From CAZPRY01 sp964589175 (GTDB lineage: Bacteria; Fidelibacterota; UBA2242), in assembly GCA_964589175.1 (NCBI GenBank), contig CAZPRY010000027.1, positions 1-57,025 of the forward strand: DNA of 57,025 nt, read 5' to 3'. Shown piece by piece: positions 52,698 to 57,025 of the stretch (position 1 is its first letter; every line of letters begins with the position of its first letter). The position numbers and the translations under genes are program-made. The notes under the pieces are model-generated. The model made no database searches. It worked only from the letters and a program-made list of their open reading frames with translations, and was not told where the DNA came from.

Positions 52698-53565
52698 TTG
52701 GATTTATAAAGATGGATCTTAGAGATATAATCAGGAACCAATCTTCAGTTGTCGTAGGCCATAAAGCTGTTGGCAATTCTCTTAACTTCAACAAGGAAAC
52801 AGAACGATTTTCAAAAAATCATCTGGAAAAATTGCTTGTTTTGTTCAATGACACATCGGCAGAATTCACAAACGGCGATATCGGAAGATATTTACAAGCT
52901 TATTCATGGTATGTTTTATGCTTGAAAAGGGCATTAAAACACATTTCATTGTCAAGGCGAGTTCAAGCAGGGTTGCGCTACCATCCAAGAAATGTAAAAT
53001 ATTCTTCGTATCATAAGGAATTGTCACACAAGTACAGAGAATTTAATCAGTATATCGAGCTTGACTATCAGAATCTAATTATTCATTCATGCATTCTGCT
53101 CGATAGAGTAATTACTTTAACACGTCGATTTATTGTCGGTGGAAATTTACCTTCATTTACATCTTTTAATAAGCATAAACAGTTTCTCAAGAAAAGCCCT
53201 AACCCTTTAGATATGAATCATCATGCATATGTAAAATATATTTCAACGGAAACGGATTGGTTTGAAATTCCCCTGAAAGTTCTTCGTGACAAATTTCTGA
53301 TGCACTCATCCGAAAAGTACATGTCTTTTTTAGGTTGGGGCCAAAGCAACTGGGATCTTGAAATGGTAACTGTTATCTCTGCTGAAAAGAATCAGGATGA
53401 ATTATTTAGGAAGGTAAGAGCTATCAACTTTACACCAAGAAGACTGGCTCGCGATATTGAAACCTTTTTAAAGTGGTATTCGAATTATGCTATTACGACA
53501 TTAAATTGAAATCCAACCATCTCTTTCAGCGGAGCGCAAAAAGCGCGCGCCCGCTGAAGAATACG
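52698..53565 (+). mobile_element. single integron gene cassette inserted at a non-attI site
   Basis: An 868-bp unit with one gene and an attC site. The left junction is GTTGGAT (52697-52703), cut between G and T; the right junction is in GTTAGAG (53565-53571). The attC R'' box ATCCAAC (53511-53517) is the exact reverse complement of GTTGGAT, as expected when a circular cassette opens at its R' box. Removing the unit joins ...ATTG to TTAGAGG and restores the spacing and ribosome binding site ahead of the NagZ gene. Sampled lines have about 30% GC inside against about 58% outside. No integrase or second attC is visible. Confidence 0.85.
52712..53509 (+). CDS. cassette gene of unknown function, HEPN-like motif
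   Basis: A 265-aa AT-rich gene with its ATG 14 bp after the cassette junction and its stop 1 bp before the attC, the usual tight packing of a cassette. No family is recognised. The product is helical and basic, with no signal peptide or TM segment. The region RDKFLMHSS (near residue 198) contains R-x5-H, the spacing of the HEPN ribonuclease motif, and the flanking IPLKVLRDK and YMSFLGWG fit a helix pair. A HEPN-type toxin or antiphage protein is therefore possible but unproven; no antitoxin partner is present. Confidence 0.8.
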   Translation: MDLRDIIRNQSSVVVGHKAVGNSLNFNKETERFSKNHLEKLLVLFNDTSAEFTNGDIGRYLQAYSWYVLCLKRALKHISLSRRVQAGLRYHPRNVKYSSYHKELSHKYREFNQYIELDYQNLIIHSCILLDRVITLTRRFIVGGNLPSFTSFNKHKQFLKKSPNPLDMNHHAYVKYISTETDWFEIPLKVLRDKFLMHSSEKYMSFLGWGQSNWDLEMVTVISAEKNQDELFRKVRAINFTPRRLARDIETFLKWYSNYAITTLN

Positions 53566-53571
53566 TTAGAG
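53511..53571 (+). other. attC recombination site of the cassette
   Basis: A 61-bp site with all attC parts. R'' is ATCCAAC (53511-53517). L'' TCTTTCAGCGG (53522-53532) pairs with L' CCGCTGAAGA (53551-53560) over 10 bp with one bulged T, which corresponds to an extrahelical base. The central spacers CATC and ATAC are 4 nt each. R' is GTTAGAG (53565-53571). The variable loop has GCGC-AAAAA-GCGC (53534-53546). R' departs from GTTRRRY in its last base because it is a hybrid with the host sequence. Confidence 0.85.
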
Positions 53572-53580
53572 GGCGGTCCC

Positions 53581-56496
53581 ATGGCCAGAAAACCCTGCAT
53601 TTTCCTGCTTCTGATTTTACTCGTTATCTCCGTGCAAGCCTGCAACCCCGTGTGCATTCCACGAAGCGCTCCGGTCCCGGACGCCGCACAGTGGGTTGAC
53701 CTCACGCTGGCCGGACTCACGCTCGAAGAGAAAATCGGGCAGCTGAACCTGATGCTCTTCTCCGCCGAATTTCTGCCCGATTCCGGCGAAACCTGGCAAA
53801 CGATCGAGGAGGATATTCGCAACAATCGCGTCTTTGGATATCACATCGTCCGTGCCGATGTTTTCGGTGTTCAGCACTACATCACAAAAATGCAGCAGCT
53901 GGCTAAAGTTTCGCTGGTCTTCTCCGGCGACTTCGAGCGCGGGGTCGGCATGCGTCTCGCGGACGCAACGGATTTCCCGCCGCAGATGGCCTTCGGCGCC
54001 ACGCACAATCCGGAGTTCGCCTATCGGTTGGGAAAATACACTGCCCTCGAGGGACGCGCCCTCGGTTTTACCCATAACTATGCACCCGTTGTCGATATCA
54101 GCAACAATCCCGACAACCCGATCATCAACACCCGTTCCTTCGGGGAAACGCCGGAACTCGTGTCGGAAATGGCCTTGGCCTTCATACGCGGTTCCCAGGA
54201 CAACGGAATGGCCTGTACAGTCAAGCACTTTCCCGGACACGGCGATACGAAAAGCGACAGCCACCTCGGACTTACCGTCGTCGATGTGGACAAAGCACGT
54301 CTTGAGTCACTCGAACTGGCGCCCTTCCGGGATGCGATCCGGCAGGGTGTCGAAAGCGTTCTGATCGCTCATGTGCATGTGCCGGCTTGCGATCCCGATA
54401 CGGTCAAACCGGCCACACTGAGTAAAAATATTATCGAAGGTTTGTTAAGAGAAGAGCTGATCTTCGGGGGGCTGGTGGTCACGGATGCCATGGGAATGGG
54501 CGCCATCAGCGACCGTTACACACCCGGATATGCGATCATCCGGGCGCTCGAAGCCGGATGTGACATTATTATCAATACCGATCTCGAGGCCGCCGAATTT
54601 GTGAGAATTATCAAAGACGCCGTGCAGCGCGGTGAAATCCGGGAAGCGCGCATCGATGCTTCCGTGCGTCGCATCCTGGAATTCAAAGCCAGACTCGGCC
54701 TGCACCGGAACCGCCTGGCCGATATGGCCAATTTTGACCGGCAGTTCGGAACGCCGGCTATTCGCCGCTTCGCGCAGGAAGCCGCCGACTCAGCCATCAC
54801 GCTCGTCAAAGACGAGAATAATCTGCTGCCGATCGTGAGGCAGTCGGGTAAAACTGTGCTTATCGACCTTCATGACGAGAACACCGATCACGCCGCCAGC
54901 ATCTTTCAATCGGGATTGAACCGTGAAGTTCCCAACACTACCCGCTACATCTTCGATCAGAGCGACCGGCAGCCGGCTTACGAAGCAGCCCTTAAAAATA
55001 TCAACGACGGTAGTTTTGTCGTGATTGCCTCCTTTGCAAAGTATCGCGCCTACAAAGGGCACATCGATCTACCGGCGATACAGGCTGAATTCATCAACCG
55101 GATCAGCCAAAAGACGGACAGGATCATTCTGATTTCTTTCGGAAATCCGTATATCCTGCGCCAGTTTCCGCAAGTCTCCACGTATCTGTGCGCCTTCGGC
55201 TGGCAGAACGTCTGTCAGCGCGCCGCAACCAAAGCCCTTCTCGGCAAAATGGACATTCACGGGCGCATGCCGGTCTCCATTCCCGGGCTAGTGCATTACG
55301 GCGACGGCCTTCGTAAAAAAGCAAGCATTGAACCACCGGCGCCAATTGCCAAACCAAGTCCGACACTCAGAATCGGTTTCCCGCGCGAGGTGGGCATCGA
55401 TGGCAGCCGGCTCGCCGACATTCGCAGATTGCTGACAGCGGGTCTGGCCGATTCCGCCTATCCCGGCGCTGTCTTCCTGGCCGCCAAGGACGGCGTAATC
55501 TTCGCGGAGTACACTTTCGGACGGCTGGATTATAACGCAAATTCCGCCCCTGTCCGGGAAAACACGATCTACGATCTGGCGTCCCTGAGCAAGGTCATAG
55601 GAACCACCAGCGCGGCGATGCTGCTCTATGACGACGGCCTTCTGCAACTCGATCAGCCGGTTGCGGAGATCATCCCCGAATTTGCTCAAAACGGCAAAGA
55701 AGGCGTCACGATCCGGCACTTGCTTACGCATTGCTCGGGATTGCCGGCCTGGAGTAAACTCTGGAAATCGGCCGTGACGCCGCAGGAAATATTCGGGTTG
55801 ATCTGTGCCATGCCGCTCGAATATCCGACCGCATCCAAAACCGTCTACAGCTGCCTGGGCATGATCACGATGGGCAAAGTCATCGAAAGACTATCGGAAA
55901 TGCCCATGGATCAACTACTTCAGAGCCGTGTATTTTCTCCGTTGAACATGACCCGGACATTCTACAATCCCGACGCGTCATTCTACCCGGAAATCGCGCC
56001 CACCGAATACGATGCGGAGCGCGGCGGCATTGTCCACGGAAAGGTACACGACGAAAACGCCTATTATCTGGGCGGCGTCTCCGGCAACGCCGGGCTGTTC
56101 TCCTGCGCCCCCGATCTGGCAATTTACGCCCAGATGCTCCTGAACGGCGGCATCTATGACGGGAAACGAATTTTCAGGGAAGAAACAATCGATCTTTTTA
56201 CCAAACGGCAAGATCTTGTTGCCGGCAGCGACCGCACCCTGGGCTGGGGAACACCCACGAAAAACTCATCCGGCGGTCAGTACTTTTCCGAAGCGTCCAT
56301 CGGTCATACAGGCTTCACGGGCACCTCGATCTGGATCGATAAGGAAAAGCAACTCTTTGGGATCTTATTGACCAATCGCGTACACCCGACCCGCGAAAAC
56401 CAGAAACTCTATGAATTCCGCGCCGACATCTACGACGATCTGCAGAAATCGGTTACAGACCGGCCGTTACAGCGCAATCCGAATGTCGGTCAATAG
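53581..56496 (+). CDS. NagZ (GH3) and class C beta-lactamase-like fusion lipoprotein
   Basis: A 971-aa lipoprotein: signal MARKPCIFLLLILLVISVQA with Cys21. The N-terminal GH3 beta-N-acetylhexosaminidase domain (about 35-600) has the signature KHFPGHGDT at residues 215-223 and the nucleophile Asp302 in VTDAMGMGAI. The C-terminal serine hydrolase domain (about 630-960) has S-x-x-K at Ser668-Lys671 (SLSK), YSCLG as tyrosine motif and HTGFTGTS. Such fusions occur in Bacteroidota and point to muropeptide recycling or wall turnover. AGAGGG lies 7 nt before the ATG at 53581. A longer frame upstream runs through the attC and is not used. Confidence 0.93.
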   Translation: MARKPCIFLLLILLVISVQACNPVCIPRSAPVPDAAQWVDLTLAGLTLEEKIGQLNLMLFSAEFLPDSGETWQTIEEDIRNNRVFGYHIVRADVFGVQHYITKMQQLAKVSLVFSGDFERGVGMRLADATDFPPQMAFGATHNPEFAYRLGKYTALEGRALGFTHNYAPVVDISNNPDNPIINTRSFGETPELVSEMALAFIRGSQDNGMACTVKHFPGHGDTKSDSHLGLTVVDVDKARLESLELAPFRDAIRQGVESVLIAHVHVPACDPDTVKPATLSKNIIEGLLREELIFGGLVVTDAMGMGAISDRYTPGYAIIRALEAGCDIIINTDLEAAEFVRIIKDAVQRGEIREARIDASVRRILEFKARLGLHRNRLADMANFDRQFGTPAIRRFAQEAADSAITLVKDENNLLPIVRQSGKTVLIDLHDENTDHAASIFQSGLNREVPNTTRYIFDQSDRQPAYEAALKNINDGSFVVIASFAKYRAYKGHIDLPAIQAEFINRISQKTDRIILISFGNPYILRQFPQVSTYLCAFGWQNVCQRAATKALLGKMDIHGRMPVSIPGLVHYGDGLRKKASIEPPAPIAKPSPTLRIGFPREVGIDGSRLADIRRLLTAGLADSAYPGAVFLAAKDGVIFAEYTFGRLDYNANSAPVRENTIYDLASLSKVIGTTSAAMLLYDDGLLQLDQPVAEIIPEFAQNGKEGVTIRHLLTHCSGLPAWSKLWKSAVTPQEIFGLICAMPLEYPTASKTVYSCLGMITMGKVIERLSEMPMDQLLQSRVFSPLNMTRTFYNPDASFYPEIAPTEYDAERGGIVHGKVHDENAYYLGGVSGNAGLFSCAPDLAIYAQMLLNGGIYDGKRIFREETIDLFTKRQDLVAGSDRTLGWGTPTKNSSGGQYFSEASIGHTGFTGTSIWIDKEKQLFGILLTNRVHPTRENQKLYEFRADIYDDLQKSVTDRPLQRNPNVGQ

Positions 56497-56583
56497 ACGC
56501 TGCCGACCGATGCCCAATATTGGTTTTCCGTTCGCGATTGCTTACTTTAATGCAAATGACAATCTTTTATTAACGGAGTCTTT

Positions 56584-57025
56584 ATGTCAATGAAAAGTAC
56601 CCAGCCCCTGAAGTGTCCTGAATGTGGTCACGAACAGGATATAGAAGTGTGGGGTTCGATCAATGTCACCCTGGACCCTTCGGCCCGGATCGACCTCTTT
56701 GCGGGCAGCATCAATCTTTTCAACTGTGATTCCTGCGGCCATAAATCGACTCTCCCCTTCTCGCTGCTCTATAACGACGCCCAACGCCAAATCTGCGTCC
56801 ATTACTACCCGATCAATTCGATCAAATCCGATGAATTTCTTGAACAGTTCATGGCAGACGGCAGTGTCAATGCCGCAAAAGCGGAGGAGTTTGAATTGCC
56901 GGATTACATGCGCAATATGCAGGTCGTTTTCGATCTGAATGAAATGATCCGGTATATTCTGTTTCGCGAGGAATTATGGTTCATCGTCATAATGCGTACC
57001 AACTTGAAGCATGAAGGGCATAGAT
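56584..57025 (+). CDS. CpXC-domain protein (3' end outside window)
   Basis: The frame opens at ATG 56584, with CGGAG 8 nt upstream, and is still open at the last base, so about 147 residues are visible. Two CxxC pairs, Cys11/14 (KCPECGHE) and Cys48/51 (NCDSCGHKS), form a zinc-binding unit; the rest resembles the CpXC domain (PF14353), including LPFSLLYNDAQRQICVHYYP. The function of the family is unknown. Confidence 0.8.
   Translation, partial: MSMKSTQPLKCPECGHEQDIEVWGSINVTLDPSARIDLFAGSINLFNCDSCGHKSTLPFSLLYNDAQRQICVHYYPINSIKSDEFLEQFMADGSVNAAKAEEFELPDYMRNMQVVFDLNEMIRYILFREELWFIVIMRTNLKHEGHR

Noticed and set aside
53473..53580. Upstream extension of the NagZ/beta-lactamase frame
   Set aside because: It would run through the cassette end and attC; the ATG at 53581 has a ribosome binding site and a proper lipoprotein signal.

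Overview
The window is about 57 kb of bacterial chromosome from an uncultured member of the Fibrobacterota-Chlorobiota-Bacteroidota (FCB) side of the tree, most likely a candidate phylum near Calditrichota, KSB1 or Marinimicrobia. The markers are a GWxTD-domain protein (10780-12156), a secreted FG-GAP protein with a C-terminal type IX secretion sorting domain (29732-31780), an SMC with the LSAGEK form of the signature motif, and outer-membrane barrels showing a Gram-negative envelope. Placement is inference; there is no rRNA gene here.

Core region 1 (388-20654) is tightly packed housekeeping genes, almost all on the minus strand: recN, a VanZ-like protein, nnr, acpS and a HAD phosphatase; a TPR protein; tRNA-Leu(GAG); secG-tpiA-pgk; comF; a ROK protein; the GWxTD protein; smc; a HIT protein, rsmE and a barrel; then folB-folK-deoxynucleoside kinase plus a small membrane protein. 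A ferredoxin-like DUF362 gene lies on the plus strand. Tandem hsp20 genes (20948-21860) end in a strong terminator facing a MauE/DoxX-rhodanese pair. Next is a plus-strand operon of a TPR-DUF3108 protein and a complete TRAP transporter (tatT-dctP-dctQ-dctM, 24565-28248).

The accessory region (28249-37878) is AT-richer and full of repeats. Two secreted-protein genes each follow a copy of the same ~185-bp leader, with a near-consensus sigma-70 promoter, a possible RNA fold and a 20-21 codon ORF. Then come an unrecognised 250-aa protein behind a structured leader, a ~360-bp array of degenerate 20/21-bp units with higher-order 62- and 124-bp periods, an XhoI/PaeR7I-type restriction-modification pair, and an SH3/zinc-ribbon membrane protein flanked by two copies of a palindromic intergenic repeat.

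Core region 2 (37879-52658) holds a PpiD-like chaperone, then minus-strand genes: a GlmU-like nucleotidyltransferase; an operon TPR lipoprotein-pyrK-pyrD-rlpA-cdsA; a sirtuin; and alpha-glucan phosphorylase. On the plus strand follow a GHL10-type glycoside hydrolase lipoprotein and a TolB-like beta-propeller protein.

The strongest unexpected feature is a single integron gene cassette (52698-53565) with its own attC site, inserted 15 bp upstream of the start codon of a NagZ/beta-lactamase fusion lipoprotein. The attC R'' box (ATCCAAC) is the exact reverse complement of GTTGGAT at the cassette's left junction, as expected for a linearised circular cassette. No integrase gene is in the window. 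The cassette carries one unrecognised AT-rich gene with a HEPN-like R-x5-H motif. The window ends inside a CpXC-domain gene.
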